From assembly GCA_036499825.1 (NCBI GenBank), contig DASYCZ010000037.1:186001-250000 (forward strand): a stretch of 64,000 nucleotides of DNA, read 5' to 3'. Of the stretch, positions 1 through 8,961 are shown in pieces. This DNA comes from Paradevosia sp036499825. Its GTDB lineage: Bacteria > Pseudomonadota > Alphaproteobacteria > Rhizobiales > Devosiaceae. Every line of letters starts with the position of its first letter. The stretch's first letter is position 1. The translations under genes and the position numbers were made by a program. Below the pieces are notes generated by a model that searched no databases, was not told the origin of the DNA, and worked only from the letters and a program-made list of their open reading frames with translations.

Positions 1-65
1 TGAAGGCCAATCCGCTCGGCATCTACGTGAACGCCATCAACTGGTCACGGGAGATGAGCCAATGA
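1..65 (+). CDS. trbF: TrbF conjugal transfer protein, C-terminal end (partial)
   Basis: Only the last 20 codons are in the window, in the frame that starts at base 3 and stops at 63-65. The translated tail contains NPLGIYVNAINWSRE, which matches the usual end of TrbF, the VirB8-like inner-membrane subunit of the Trb mating-pair apparatus. The stop overlaps the trbG start (ATGA), so the two are translationally coupled. The assignment rests on this short tail plus the following trbG and trbI genes. Confidence 0.7.
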   Translation, partial: KANPLGIYVNAINWSREMSQ

Positions 66-1018
66 GCCGGCCGATGATCCGCAAAGCCACAATCGCCGCA
101 GTTCTCCTGTCCGCCACATCGCTCGCTGGCTGCGCGACCTATAAGCCGCCTCAGATCAGCTACGATTCCAGCGTGCCACCACTGCCCACCATTCCGCCAA
201 TTGTGACGGACGGGACGCCGAAGCCGCTGCATGTCCCAACGGCATGGACACCCGCGCGCGGCGGAACCGCCGCCGCGACGCCGACCGCCCGTGTTGAGAA
301 CGCCAACACGGCCGCCCGCATTCAGCCGCGCCGCGAGGGCTATTACAACGCCATCCAAGTCTATCCCTGGAGCGATGGCGCGCTCTATCAGGTCTATGCC
401 GCGCCCGGCCAGATCACCAACATCGCACTGGAACCGGGTGAGAGTCTGACCGGCGCGGGTCCGATCGCGGCAGGCGACACCGCCCGCTGGATCATCGGCG
501 ACACGGAATCCGGTTCTGGCGTCACGCGCCGCGTGCATGTGCTGGTGAAACCCTCGCGCGCCGACATCACCACCAATCTCGTCATCACCACAGACCGGCG
601 CACCTACATGATCGAGCTGCGCTCCGGCGAGAAGCCCTACATGCCCGCCGTCGCATGGGCCTATCCGCAACCGGCTGGCGGGCAACGCCAAGCCGTTCCC
701 GCAACGCCGGTCATTCCCTCCGTCGCGGCACGCAACTATCGCTATGGCCTCACCGGCGACAATCCGCCGTGGAAGCCGCTCGCCGTCTATGACGATGGCC
801 GCCGCGTCTATGTCGAGTTCCCGCGCGGCATCGTGCAGGGCGAAATGCCGCCGATCTTCGTGCTCGGTCCCGATGGCGAAGCCCAAATCGTCAACAGCCG
901 CATCTATCAACACATCCTGATCGTCGATCGCCTGTTCGGCGCGGCCGAATTGCGCCTCGGCGGCGACCGCCAGCAGACCGTCAGGATCGTTCGTACTGAC
1001 GGGAGGCCATCGTCATGA
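62..1018 (+). CDS. trbG: P-type conjugative transfer protein TrbG (VirB9-like)
   Basis: This 318-residue protein is the VirB9-like outer-membrane-associated subunit of the conjugative type IV secretion channel. It begins with a lipoprotein signal: a hydrophobic stretch and then the lipobox LAGC at about residues 21-24. The middle and C-terminal part have the TrbG/VirB9/CagX pattern, with VYPWSDGALYQVYAAPGQITNIALEPGE near residues 100-127 written here as a beta-rich block, and DNPPWKPLAVYDDGRRVYVEFP near 234-255. The gene overlaps trbF by 4 bp upstream and trbI by 4 bp downstream, so it lies in a tight trb operon. Length is normal for the family. Confidence 0.93.
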   Translation: MSRPMIRKATIAAVLLSATSLAGCATYKPPQISYDSSVPPLPTIPPIVTDGTPKPLHVPTAWTPARGGTAAATPTARVENANTAARIQPRREGYYNAIQVYPWSDGALYQVYAAPGQITNIALEPGESLTGAGPIAAGDTARWIIGDTESGSGVTRRVHVLVKPSRADITTNLVITTDRRTYMIELRSGEKPYMPAVAWAYPQPAGGQRQAVPATPVIPSVAARNYRYGLTGDNPPWKPLAVYDDGRRVYVEFPRGIVQGEMPPIFVLGPDGEAQIVNSRIYQHILIVDRLFGAAELRLGGDRQQTVRIVRTDGRPSS

Positions 1019-2160
1019 GCGAGACCGGCACCAATGCTATCGCACCCATGCGACTTCGCGCCGAACCGCCGCGCGTCACGCGTCTGTCGCGCAAGGTTCT
1101 CGCCAGCGTCGCAGCCGTCGCTCTGGTGGGTGTCGGCGGATCGCTGATCTACGCCCTCCAAGCCCGCGGCCCCGGCGACGGCGGGAAAGAACTCTATTCC
1201 ACCGCCAACCGGCAGACCGCCGATGGTCTTGCCGGTCTGCCGCGCGATTATACCGGCCCGGTTCTCGGGCCAGCGCTGCCCGGCGATCTCGGGCGGCCAA
1301 TCCTCGATGCGCAGAACGACGGCCAACCGGTCGTGCCGCCCGTCGTTCCGACGCCTGGCGTCAGCGAGGCAGAGCAACGGCGCCGTGCTGAGGAAGAGGC
1401 TGCCCGTCTCAGCACCGTCTTCTTCCAGTCGCGACAGGGAGCCGCGGCCACCGCTACGGCGGGGACGATGCCGGGCCTTGCCGCCTTCGATGCCGGCGGC
1501 GCAACAGGACAACCGACCGCGCAGGACCGGCAACTTGCCTTCCTCAACGCGGCGGCCGACCGGCGCACCGTCACGCCCGATCGTGTCACACCGCCGGCAT
1601 CGCCCTTCGTGCTTCAGGCTGGTACCGTCATATCAGCCGCGCTCATCACCGGCATCCGCTCTGATCTTCCTGGCCAGATCACGGCGCACGTGACGGAGAA
1701 CATCTACGACAGCCCAACGGGCAGCATCCTGCTCGTGCCGCAAGGCACGCGACTCATCGGCCAGTATGACAACAGCGTCCAGTTCGGTCAGCGCCGCGTG
1801 CTGCTCGTCTGGAACCGGCTCATTCTGCCCAATGGCCGCTCCGTGGTGTTGGAGCGCCAGCCGGGCGCGGACGGCCAGGGCTATGCCGGTCTGGAGGATG
1901 GCGTCGATTACCACTGGTGGGATCTCGCCAAGGCCGCCGTGCTCTCGACCCTACTCGGCGTCGGCACAGAACTCGCCACAGACGACAATGATCGCCTCAT
2001 CGCTGCCATTCGCGGCGGCGCGCAGGACACCGTCAATCAGGCCGGTCAGCAGATCATCCAGCGCCAATTGCAAGTCGCGCCGACGCTGACGATCCGGCCC
2101 GGTTTCCCGGTCCGCGTCATCGTCACGCGCGACTTGGTGCTCGAACCCTACAGGAGCTGA
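1015..2160 (+). CDS. trbI: TrbI/VirB10 family conjugal transfer protein
   Basis: This 381-residue protein is the VirB10-like subunit that spans the inner and outer membranes of the mating channel. It shows a short cytoplasmic N-terminus, one membrane helix at about residues 25-47, a proline-rich periplasmic linker, and a conserved C-terminal TrbI domain (VISAALITGIRSDLPGQI, then VPQGTRLIGQYD). The start overlaps the trbG stop by 4 bp. A DUF2274 gene follows 2 bp later, which is the usual order in Trb-type integrative elements of alphaproteobacteria. Confidence 0.94.
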   Translation: MSETGTNAIAPMRLRAEPPRVTRLSRKVLASVAAVALVGVGGSLIYALQARGPGDGGKELYSTANRQTADGLAGLPRDYTGPVLGPALPGDLGRPILDAQNDGQPVVPPVVPTPGVSEAEQRRRAEEEAARLSTVFFQSRQGAAATATAGTMPGLAAFDAGGATGQPTAQDRQLAFLNAAADRRTVTPDRVTPPASPFVLQAGTVISAALITGIRSDLPGQITAHVTENIYDSPTGSILLVPQGTRLIGQYDNSVQFGQRRVLLVWNRLILPNGRSVVLERQPGADGQGYAGLEDGVDYHWWDLAKAAVLSTLLGVGTELATDDNDRLIAAIRGGAQDTVNQAGQQIIQRQLQVAPTLTIRPGFPVRVIVTRDLVLEPYRS

Positions 2161-2162
2161 CC

Positions 2163-2387
2163 ATGACGAAACTGAAGCTCGGCCCCATCGTCGACGACAA
2201 GCCCGTCAGGATCGCGCTGGAGCTGCCCGCCGCGCTCCACCGTGATTTGATCGAATACGGCCGCCTCCTGGCCGAAGGCGGAGCACTGATCGAGCCTGCC
2301 AAGCTGATCGTGCCGATGGTGGAGCGTTTCATCACCACCGATCGCGGCTTCGCCAAGGCCCGGCGCACGCTCCCTGACACGCCGTAA
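2163..2387 (+). CDS. DUF2274 domain-containing small protein
   Basis: This 74-residue protein starts MTKLKLGPIVDDKPVRIALE, which is typical of the DUF2274 family. Members sit directly after trbI in Trb-type conjugative elements, and that is the arrangement here (2 bp gap). The sequence looks like a small ribbon-helix-helix-like fold (basic strand, then helices), but no function is established. It is probably translated from the trb transcript. Confidence 0.85.
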   Translation: MTKLKLGPIVDDKPVRIALELPAALHRDLIEYGRLLAEGGALIEPAKLIVPMVERFITTDRGFAKARRTLPDTP

Positions 2388-2412
2388 GCGTAATAAGAAG
2401 CACCGAGGTCAG

Positions 2413-2688
2413 ATGATGAGCCATTCGCCAGCCGCACTCAGCAAACGCACCATTCGCCGGCACCAGCTTCGCGAGATCGTTCCGCTTGCCGACACCACCA
2501 TCTACGACATGGAGCAACGGGGCGAATTTCCTCAGCGGTTCTATCTGACCGCACGAACCGTGGTCTGGGATCTCGCCGAAGTGGAGGCTTGGCTTGAGAA
2601 CCGTCGCCAAGCCTCCAGAGAGAAAGCCGTCAAGCGTGCGCCATCCCCCGACGTCAATCTGAGGAAGTTCCGGCCCGTCAAAGGCTAG
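2413..2688 (+). CDS. AlpA-family helix-turn-helix regulator
   Basis: This 91-residue protein resembles the AlpA/excisionase-like regulators of phages and integrative elements. The core (RRHQLREIVPLADTTIYDME, then GEFPQRFYLTARTVVWDLAEVEAWL) has the family order: a recognition helix after the LREIV-PLADTTIY segment, a P-x-R/F-F turn, and W-x-x-x-EVxxW. Such proteins often control integrase or excision genes. The 3' end overlaps the convergent integrase by 11 bp. Its basic C-terminal tail is unassigned. Confidence 0.88.
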   Translation: MMSHSPAALSKRTIRRHQLREIVPLADTTIYDMEQRGEFPQRFYLTARTVVWDLAEVEAWLENRRQASREKAVKRAPSPDVNLRKFRPVKG

Positions 2689-3932
2689 GTTCGGGAACCA
2701 GAAGGTTCATGGACGCAGGATAAAGCGTCGGGACGTATTTCTGACCGGCGACCCAAGCGTCGATGAGATTGGCCCATTCCTGCATCATATGGCGGCGCTG
2801 GTGCTCATATTCCGCCTTGTTGTAGATGCCGCGCGATGACCGCCCATCCTCATGCGCCAGGCACTTTTCGATCCAGTCGCTGTTGAAACCCAACTCGTTG
2901 AGCAGCGTCGAACCCGTGCGGCGCAGGTCATGGACAGTGAACGGCTCCAACGGCAACCCCACCTTTTTGGCCTGCTCGACGACCGCATAGGTTACGCGAT
3001 TGAACGTCGCCCGCGACATCGGCGCGTCCGCATCGTAGCGCGATGGCAGCAGATATCTGGAATTGCCGGCGCAGGTCTTGAGCGCGACGAGGATGTCGAT
3101 CGCCTGTTCCGGCAAATAGACGTTGTGCACCTTGGATCGCTTCATCCGCTCCTTCGGAATCGACCACACCGCATTTTCGAAATCGACTTCATCCCAGGTG
3201 GCGTCCTGCAACTCGCTCTTGCGGACCATGGTGAGCAGGAAGAGCTTCATTCCGAGCCGGATGGTCGGCAACGTCGCCACATGCTCAAGCTGGCCGAGCA
3301 TGACCCGGATTTCGGCGGGTGATAGCGAGCGGTCCTTGGGAACGAAGGTCGCGATCGAGGCAGGCCCGACCTCATCGGCCGGGTTCGGCACCTTCTCCCC
3401 GTGCAGGATCGCGAAGGCGAAAACCAGCTTCACGATATCACGGACATGGACCGCCGTGGCCGGCGCTCCACGACCCTTCACCTTCGCGCACATCACCCGG
3501 AGATCCTCGGGGCTGATTTCAGTCAGCAACCGGTTTCGAAACGTCGGAAGAATGTCCCGCTCATAGATCGTGCGGCGCATCGCGCGGGTGCTGTCGGCCA
3601 TCCGGTGCTCTTGCAACCAGCGTTCGCCGAACTCGCCGAAGCTCTTTGCCTCCTTAATGCGGCGTTTTTCGCGCTGCTTCTCCTGAGCGGGCGACCGCCC
3701 CTCAAGGATGGTGCGCTGCGCGTCGATCAGCTTTTCCCGCGCGCGCTAGAGACAGGTCGGCAGGCCCGTATCGGCCGAGCGTCAAGGTCTCGCGCCGGCC
3801 GTTCATGCGATAGTCGTAACGGAACACGATCGACCCAGACGGCTGGACCACAACATACATACCGTCACGGTCAGCGACCTTGTATAATTTATCCTTTGGT
3901 TTCAGGGCTTTGATACCCGCATCGGTCAGCAT
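2678..3932 (-). pseudogene. Tyrosine integrase of the guaA-linked element, frameshifted
   Basis: Two reading frames together make one DUF4102-type tyrosine recombinase. Bases 3932-3702 encode the N-terminal arm-binding domain (MLTDAGIKALKPKDKLYK through SLARA), and the other frame resumes EKLIDAQRTILEGRSPAQE and continues to 2678. The break is in the GC-repeat around 3736-3746, where the expected SLARAREKL reads through only if two bases (one GC unit) are restored or one removed. Catalytic residues are otherwise present: R in TMVRKSEL, K in RMKRSKV, HDLRRTG, LAHEDG and the tyrosine in GIYNKAEY. The gene reads into the element from its guaA-side edge. Either the integrase is dead or the short repeat was misread. 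The portion 2678-3616 alone has a TTG start and would lack the N-terminal domain. Confidence 0.85.
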
Positions 3933-4136
3933 TGGACCCTCCTAAATCGTTCATAAAACGCAAGAGAGCCATCAAATATACCGTCAGGCCAAAATGGGGC
4001 CATCTGAACGGCAAATTTCCTTTTATTTTCAAAGGAATAATGCCGAAAAAAATACCGTCACAAGCTCTCTAAGCCGTGACGGTACATGCAATATGCCGAT
4101 GCGACAAGAGTCGCCATACCGTCAGCTATACCGTCA
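3860..4136. repeat. TACCGTCA repeat array (candidate integrase/Xis or operator sites)
   Basis: The octamer TACCGTCA occurs at 3860-3867 (inside the integrase start region), 3979-3986, 4053-4060, 4117-4124 and 4129-4136, and inverted at 4077-4084. Six copies in 277 bp between the integrase and guaA cannot be explained by coding. The 4053 and 4077 copies face each other as a dyad. Arm-type recombinase sites or operators for autoregulation are the likeliest roles; this is inference. Confidence 0.6.
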
Positions 4137-4251
4137 ATCCCGAGGCTTGCCTCGCGATAGACGGCGATAGATGGTTGAATTTTTATTATTTGATTTCAGT
4201 AGGTTATAGAGTATTCTAGCGTGCTATCGGCGGCGTTCGGATAGCCCCGAA
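3933..4251. other. Intergenic element end between integrase and guaA
   Basis: There is no convincing gene in these 319 bp. The stretch is visibly more AT-rich than its flanks, holds five of the six TACCGTCA repeats, and has the integrase 5' region on the minus strand. The part from about 4160 to 4250 (TTTTTATTATTTG-like AT-rich DNA next to guaA) shows nothing else that I can name. Confidence 0.6.
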
Positions 4252-4275
4252 TCATTCCCACTCGATCGTGCCCGG
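4240..4275. other. Probable attachment site at the 3' end of guaA
   Basis: The last codons of guaA (ATCGAGTGGGAATGA on the minus strand, 4252-4266) are the known target of guaA-specific integrases. The integrase gene lies only 320 bp away and points away from guaA, as expected for an element joined here. The exact core cannot be fixed because the partner attachment site is outside the window. Confidence 0.6.
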
Positions 4276-5826
4276 CGGCTTACTGGTCACGTCGTAGACG
4301 ACGCGATTGATGCCACGGACTTCGTTGATGATACGGGTGGCGGTGCGGCCGAGGAAGTTCATGTCGAACTGGTAGAAATCGGCGGTCATGCCATCGACGG
4401 AGGTGACGGCGCGCAGGGCGCAGACGAATTCGTAGGTGCGGCCATCGCCCATGACGCCGACGGTCTGGACGGGCAGCAGCACGGCGAAGGCCTGCCAGAT
4501 CTTGTCATACTGGCCGGACTTGCGGATTTCATCGAGATAGATGGCATCGGCCTTGCGCAGGATATCGAGCTTTTCGGGCGAAATGCCGCCGGGGCAACGG
4601 ATGGCGAGGCCGGGCCCCGGGAATGGGTGGCGACCGATGAACAATTCCGGGAGGCCGAGTTCGCGTCCAAGGGCGCGGACTTCGTCCTTGAACAGTTCCC
4701 GCAGGGGTTCGACGAGCTGCATGTTCATGCGCTCGGGGAGACCGCCAACATTGTGGTGGGACTTGATGGTGACGGATGGGCCACCCGTGAAGGAGACGCT
4801 CTCGATGACATCCGGGTAAAGCGTGCCCTGGGCAAGGAACTGGGCGCCGCCGATCCTCTTGGCCTCGGCCTCGAAGGTTTCGATGAAGAGGCGCCCGATG
4901 ATCTTGCGCTTGGTTTCGGGATCGGACTGGCCATCGAGCTCGGAGAGGAAACGCTCGGACGCATCCACATGGACCAGCGGGATATTGTACTGGTCACGGA
5001 ACATTGTGACGACTTCGTCGGCCTCATTGAGCCGCATGAGGCCGTGATCAACGAAGATGCAGGTGAGCTGGTCGCCGATGGCCTCGTGAATGAGGACCGC
5101 GGCCACGGAGGAATCGACACCGCCGGAAAGACCGCAGATCACCCTGCCCGTCCCGACCTGGGCGCGGATCTTGTCGATGGCGCGCTGGCGATAGGCCGAC
5201 ATGGTCCAGTCGCCAGGGAGGCCGCAGATATCATGGACGAAGTTGGCGTAGAGCTTGGCGCCGTCGGGCGTGTGCACGACTTCGGGGTGGAACTGCACGG
5301 CCCAGATACGGCGGGCCTCGTCGGCGATCATGGCGAAGGGGGCGCCGCTGGAGGTGCCCACGACCTCGAAGCCGGGCGGGATGGCGGTGACGCGATCGCC
5401 ATGGCTCATCCAGACCTGGTGCTCGGTACCGGGTTCCCAGATGCCATCGTAGAGAGCCGAGGATTTCTCGACCCGGACTTCGGCGCGGCCGTATTCGGCA
5501 TGGTGGCCGCGCTCGACAGTGCCGCCAAGGGATCGGCACAGCGCCTGCTGGCCGTAGCAGATGCCCAGGATAGGCACCCCGGCCGCGAGCAGGTCGGGAT
5601 GGATGGTGGGAGCGCCCTCGTCGAGGCTGCTGGCGGGACTGCCGGAAAGGATGATGCCTTTGGGCTGCAATGCAGCCAAGGCGGAGGCAGCGGCGTTGAA
5701 GGGGTGAACCTCGCAATAAACGCCGGCTTCGCGGATACGGCGCGCGATCAACTGAGTGACCTGCGAACCGAAATCGACGATCAGAATGTTGTTGTGTTCG
5801 GGAGCTGCAGAGGCTTGGCTTGTCAT
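4252..5826 (-). CDS. guaA: GMP synthase (glutamine-hydrolysing)
   Basis: This 524-residue enzyme converts XMP, glutamine and ATP to GMP in the cytosol. The N-terminal class I amidotransferase domain has the nucleophile loop GICYGQQ and the His/Glu of QFHPEVVHT. The ATP pyrophosphatase domain follows with the P-loop GLSGGVDSS at about residue 230, and the C-terminal dimerisation domain ends TSKPPGTIEWE. Length is normal. The element to its left joins at the 3' end without removing the conserved C-terminus. The start ATG at 5826 is just before MTSQASAAPEHNNILIVDFGSQ; a slightly later start is possible. Confidence 0.98.
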   Translation of the reverse strand: MTSQASAAPEHNNILIVDFGSQVTQLIARRIREAGVYCEVHPFNAAASALAALQPKGIILSGSPASSLDEGAPTIHPDLLAAGVPILGICYGQQALCRSLGGTVERGHHAEYGRAEVRVEKSSALYDGIWEPGTEHQVWMSHGDRVTAIPPGFEVVGTSSGAPFAMIADEARRIWAVQFHPEVVHTPDGAKLYANFVHDICGLPGDWTMSAYRQRAIDKIRAQVGTGRVICGLSGGVDSSVAAVLIHEAIGDQLTCIFVDHGLMRLNEADEVVTMFRDQYNIPLVHVDASERFLSELDGQSDPETKRKIIGRLFIETFEAEAKRIGGAQFLAQGTLYPDVIESVSFTGGPSVTIKSHHNVGGLPERMNMQLVEPLRELFKDEVRALGRELGLPELFIGRHPFPGPGLAIRCPGGISPEKLDILRKADAIYLDEIRKSGQYDKIWQAFAVLLPVQTVGVMGDGRTYEFVCALRAVTSVDGMTADFYQFDMNFLGRTATRIINEVRGINRVVYDVTSKPPGTIEWE

Positions 5827-5902
5827 GACGAGCCTTTATCGGGAGAAGTTGGATTCTGCAAGCACCGCCCACGCAGACGAGCCTTGAGCTCCGGAGGGGG
5901 AT

Positions 5903-7144
5903 GTGACCGAGCGCCGCTTGCTGGGGGCCGATTTCCTGCGCGCCATCGCGTGCCTGATGGTGCTGTGCCACCATCTGATCATCCGCATCGATCCGGGTCA
6001 AAGGCCGGATTGGGTGAAGGGCCTCATGGACTTCGGCCTGATGGGCTCGTTCGGGGTGTCGGTGTTCTTCGTACTCAGCGGCTATTTGCTGTCGCGGCCA
6101 TTCTGGCAGGCGCTGGATAAAGGCAAACCGATGCCATCGCTGCGCATCTTCGCGCTGCGAAGGGCAGCCCGCATCCTGCCCGGCTTCTGGGTGGCGCTGA
6201 CGGTGACGCTGGTGCTGGGGATACTGTTTCTCGGCGTCGAGCCGGATGGCTTCGTGTTCCTGCGTTATGCCGCCGGCATTTTCCTCGTAAGCGACTGGCA
6301 CTATGTGACGCTGTTTCCCGTCGACGACAACGGCCCCCTGTGGTCGATCGGGTTCGAGGTCACATCCTATGTGCTGCTGCCGTTCTGCCTGGCGCTGCTG
6401 TTCTGGCTGCGGCCGGGCAGGCCGTGGCTATCGCGCGGCATCTGGGTGGGCGTCATCTGCATGACGCTGGCGCTGCATTGGCTGATCGTCGCCTATCTGC
6501 CGATCGACAATGTCGATCGCGGCTTCCAGTATGGCATGATCGGCGGCGGCAAGTCGTGGGTGCCCAACTACAACCCCATCGGGTTCTTTGCGATCTTTGC
6601 CATCGGGGTACTGACGGCAGCAGTTCAGGTGCGCTGGGCCACAAGGCAGTCGGCGCTGTTCGACGTGCTGACGCTGCTTGGCCTGGGGCTGGCGGTCTAC
6701 AAGATGTACGCCAATATCGGCGGCCCGACGGACGGCTATGACCTGCTCAACGTGCCCTATGGCTACCCGCTGTTTCCGCTTGGGATCGGGCTGGCGCTGG
6801 CGGCCGCGCCATCGAGCATCGTGATCGGCAGATTGATGGACAATCGGGCGGCGCGGTTCGTGGCGCAGATCTCGTTCGGGATCTATGTGTGGCACTATCT
6901 GGTGATCGAATTCATCATCCAGAAATGGCTGCAGCGGTATCCGCACGAACAGATCGCCAATATGGGCATGTGGCTGACCGTCGCCGCGGTGACGGTTGTG
7001 ATCGCGTTCACGCTGGCCTCATTGTCGTTCCGGTTTCTGGAAAGCCCGGTGATCCGACGGGCGCGCGGGCTGGAGAAACGCGAGGGCGGCTTTAACGTGG
7101 CAAAATCGGAATCCGATCAAAGGGTTGGCTCAGGATCGCGATAG
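5903..7144 (+). CDS. Acyltransferase 3 family membrane protein
   Basis: This 413-residue polytopic protein belongs to the acyltransferase_3 family, which O-acylates sugars of exopolysaccharide, LPS or secreted glycans using cytosolic acyl donors. The family signature starts immediately (GADFLRAIACLMVLCHHL with the catalytic-type His pair), then FGVSVFFVLSGYLLSRPF and the RRAARILPGFW arginine motif, followed by about ten hydrophobic helices. A GTG start at 5903 is chosen because a GGAGGGGG ribosome site lies 2-9 bases upstream and the family motif begins at residue 8. It diverges from guaA. The substrate cannot be inferred. Confidence 0.9.
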   Translation: MTERRLLGADFLRAIACLMVLCHHLIIRIDPGQRPDWVKGLMDFGLMGSFGVSVFFVLSGYLLSRPFWQALDKGKPMPSLRIFALRRAARILPGFWVALTVTLVLGILFLGVEPDGFVFLRYAAGIFLVSDWHYVTLFPVDDNGPLWSIGFEVTSYVLLPFCLALLFWLRPGRPWLSRGIWVGVICMTLALHWLIVAYLPIDNVDRGFQYGMIGGGKSWVPNYNPIGFFAIFAIGVLTAAVQVRWATRQSALFDVLTLLGLGLAVYKMYANIGGPTDGYDLLNVPYGYPLFPLGIGLALAAAPSSIVIGRLMDNRAARFVAQISFGIYVWHYLVIEFIIQKWLQRYPHEQIANMGMWLTVAAVTVVIAFTLASLSFRFLESPVIRRARGLEKREGGFNVAKSESDQRVGSGSR

Positions 7145-7150
7145 ATCGAT

Positions 7151-7633
7151 TCAGGCGGCAGCCCCGTTCAGCATGACTATGGCGGCGGTGACCCCGACGG
7201 CGTAAAGGACCGCCGCGATGCAGGGGAGCAGCAGCAGCGACGAGATGCGGTCGAAGCGCCAGGTGAGACAAGCCAGAGCGAGCATCAACAGGCCGAGGCT
7301 CGCAACGACGGCCAGGGCGATGGGCGGCGAGCGCATGAGAAAGAGCGCCGGCGTGAACCACCAGCTCAGGATGACGATGGTGGCCCAAAGGCGGGTGGCC
7401 CCGGCGGCGGAATCGATCAGCCACAGGCGCCAGCCGACGATGGCGAGCAGGACGTAGACAATCAGCCAGGCGCCGCGATGGAACCATTCCGGAGCCATGA
7501 AGCGGGGCTTGGCAAGGGCTTCGAACCAATCACCGGTCGGCGCGATGAAGCCGATGACGAGGCCGATGCCCGTCACCGCCAGGATGAAGAACACCAGGAG
7601 AGGCCAATGTCTGTTGAGCGTAACCGCCGTCAC
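7151..7633 (-). CDS. tspO: TspO/MBR family tryptophan-rich sensory protein
   Basis: This 160-residue membrane protein has five predicted helices and the TspO/MBR pattern: LAKPRFMAPEWFHRGAWLIVYVLLAIVGWRLW near residues 40-72, then ILSWWFTPALFL. TspO proteins bind tetrapyrroles and related ligands and modulate porphyrin or stress responses in alphaproteobacteria. The gene is convergent with the acyltransferase (6 bp gap) and lies 44 bp after the rRNA methylase gene, so it may be the last gene of the guaB-led transcript. Confidence 0.88.
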   Translation of the reverse strand: MTAVTLNRHWPLLVFFILAVTGIGLVIGFIAPTGDWFEALAKPRFMAPEWFHRGAWLIVYVLLAIVGWRLWLIDSAAGATRLWATIVILSWWFTPALFLMRSPPIALAVVASLGLLMLALACLTWRFDRISSLLLLPCIAAVLYAVGVTAAIVMLNGAAA

Positions 7634-7677
7634 GATCGCAATTCACCATGCCGCATAAGGATGCGACTAGGGCATGT

Positions 7678-8961
7678 TCAGGCGGTGCGCACAAGCCGCG
7701 CGCAATAGAAGCCATCGGTTTGTGTGAGCCGTGGCGTCAGGGTCACACCGCCTTCGGCGCCGAAATGGGCGGCGGGCGCAGTGGTTATCTCCAACCACAG
7801 GGCCTCGGCGGAAGTCGCAGCGAATTCAGGATGTTGGGCAAGAAAGCCGATAATCTGATTCGCATTTTCGTTGGCCAGAAGCGAGCAGGTGATGTAAACG
7901 AGCGCACCACCCGGTTTCACATAGCGGGCGCCCTCTTCGAGGATGGCGCGCTGCTGCTCGGTGCGCAGGCCGACCTGCTCGGGCGTCAGTTTCCACTTGG
8001 TGTCGGGACGGCGACGCCAGGTGCCCGTGCCGGTGCACGGGGCGTCGATGAGCACGCGGTCCATCTTGCCGGCGAGATCGTCGAGGACGCCGGCTTCGGG
8101 AGCCCGGACCTGGACGTTGCGAACGCCGTTACGCTTCAGCCGGTCGTAGATCGGAGCGAGGCGCGAGCGATCGCTGTCATAGGCGAAAATCTGCCCCTTG
8201 TTCCCCATGGCGGCGGCCATTGCGAGAGTCTTGCCCCCTGCCCCGGCGCAGAGATCGAGCACCTGGTCACCGGCGCTGGCGCCGGCCAGTGCTGCGACGA
8301 GCTGGCTGCCGAGATCCTGGATTTCGAACCAACCCTTGAGATAGCCCTCGTCGGTCTGGACGTTGGGCGTGCGCGCATCGCTGCCGCCGGCAGGCATGCG
8401 GATGGCAAGCGGCGACAGCGCGGCCAGAGTGGGCTCGAAGCGGGCCAGGGATTTGAGCACGCGCTCGGGGTTGGACTTGAGGCTGTTGACGCGCAGATCG
8501 AGCGAGGGGCGGCCAGCCATGGCCTCGCCTTCGGCGACCCAGTCACCCAGATAGGCAAGCGCCGGTGCCGCCCAGTCGGGGATATCGGCACGAACGGCAT
8601 CGGGAGCACCGGCGAGCGGATCGGCGGCGGTCAGGCGGGCGGCCTCCCCGGCAGTGATCGGCTCCGGCGCGAAACGATCGCCTTCGAACGACGTGTTGAG
8701 GGCATCGCAGCTTTCGCCCCAATCGCGGACGGCGACGGTAAGGACCAGAGCGCGCGGCGTGTCGCTGCCCATGATGAAGGCGTGCGAGGCGCGGCGGCGC
8801 AGGGCATCATAGACGAGGTTCCCGATGGCGGCGCGGTCGCCGGCGCCGGCGAAGCGATTGTTCAGCCCCCAGGCCTTGAGCGCTTCCGATACCGGACGGT
8901 TGCGGCTTTCGACATCGGTGAGAACCGCGATGGCGGCGGCGAGACGACCAGGAAGACGCAT
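7678..8961 (-). CDS. rsmB: RsmB-like 16S rRNA m5C methyltransferase (RsmB/NOP family)
   Basis: This 427-residue SAM-dependent RNA methylase has an N-terminal NusB-like/helical region (about 1-150) and a Rossmann methylase domain. Motif I is DLCAGAGGKTLAMA. Both catalytic cysteines are visible, in DAPCTGTGTWRRRP (motif IV) and TCSLLANEN (motif VI). RsmB makes m5C967 in 16S rRNA in E. coli; the exact target here is not proven, so a generic RsmB/NOP name is safest. The start ATG overlaps the MAPEG stop by 1 base. Confidence 0.92.
   Translation of the reverse strand: MRLPGRLAAAIAVLTDVESRNRPVSEALKAWGLNNRFAGAGDRAAIGNLVYDALRRRASHAFIMGSDTPRALVLTVAVRDWGESCDALNTSFEGDRFAPEPITAGEAARLTAADPLAGAPDAVRADIPDWAAPALAYLGDWVAEGEAMAGRPSLDLRVNSLKSNPERVLKSLARFEPTLAALSPLAIRMPAGGSDARTPNVQTDEGYLKGWFEIQDLGSQLVAALAGASAGDQVLDLCAGAGGKTLAMAAAMGNKGQIFAYDSDRSRLAPIYDRLKRNGVRNVQVRAPEAGVLDDLAGKMDRVLIDAPCTGTGTWRRRPDTKWKLTPEQVGLRTEQQRAILEEGARYVKPGGALVYITCSLLANENANQIIGFLAQHPEFAATSAEALWLEITTAPAAHFGAEGGVTLTPRLTQTDGFYCARLVRTA

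Noticed and set aside
4627..6120. Long plus-strand reading frame opposite guaA
   Set aside because: It mirrors guaA codons in GC-rich DNA, has no ribosome site or family features, and runs into the acyltransferase gene.
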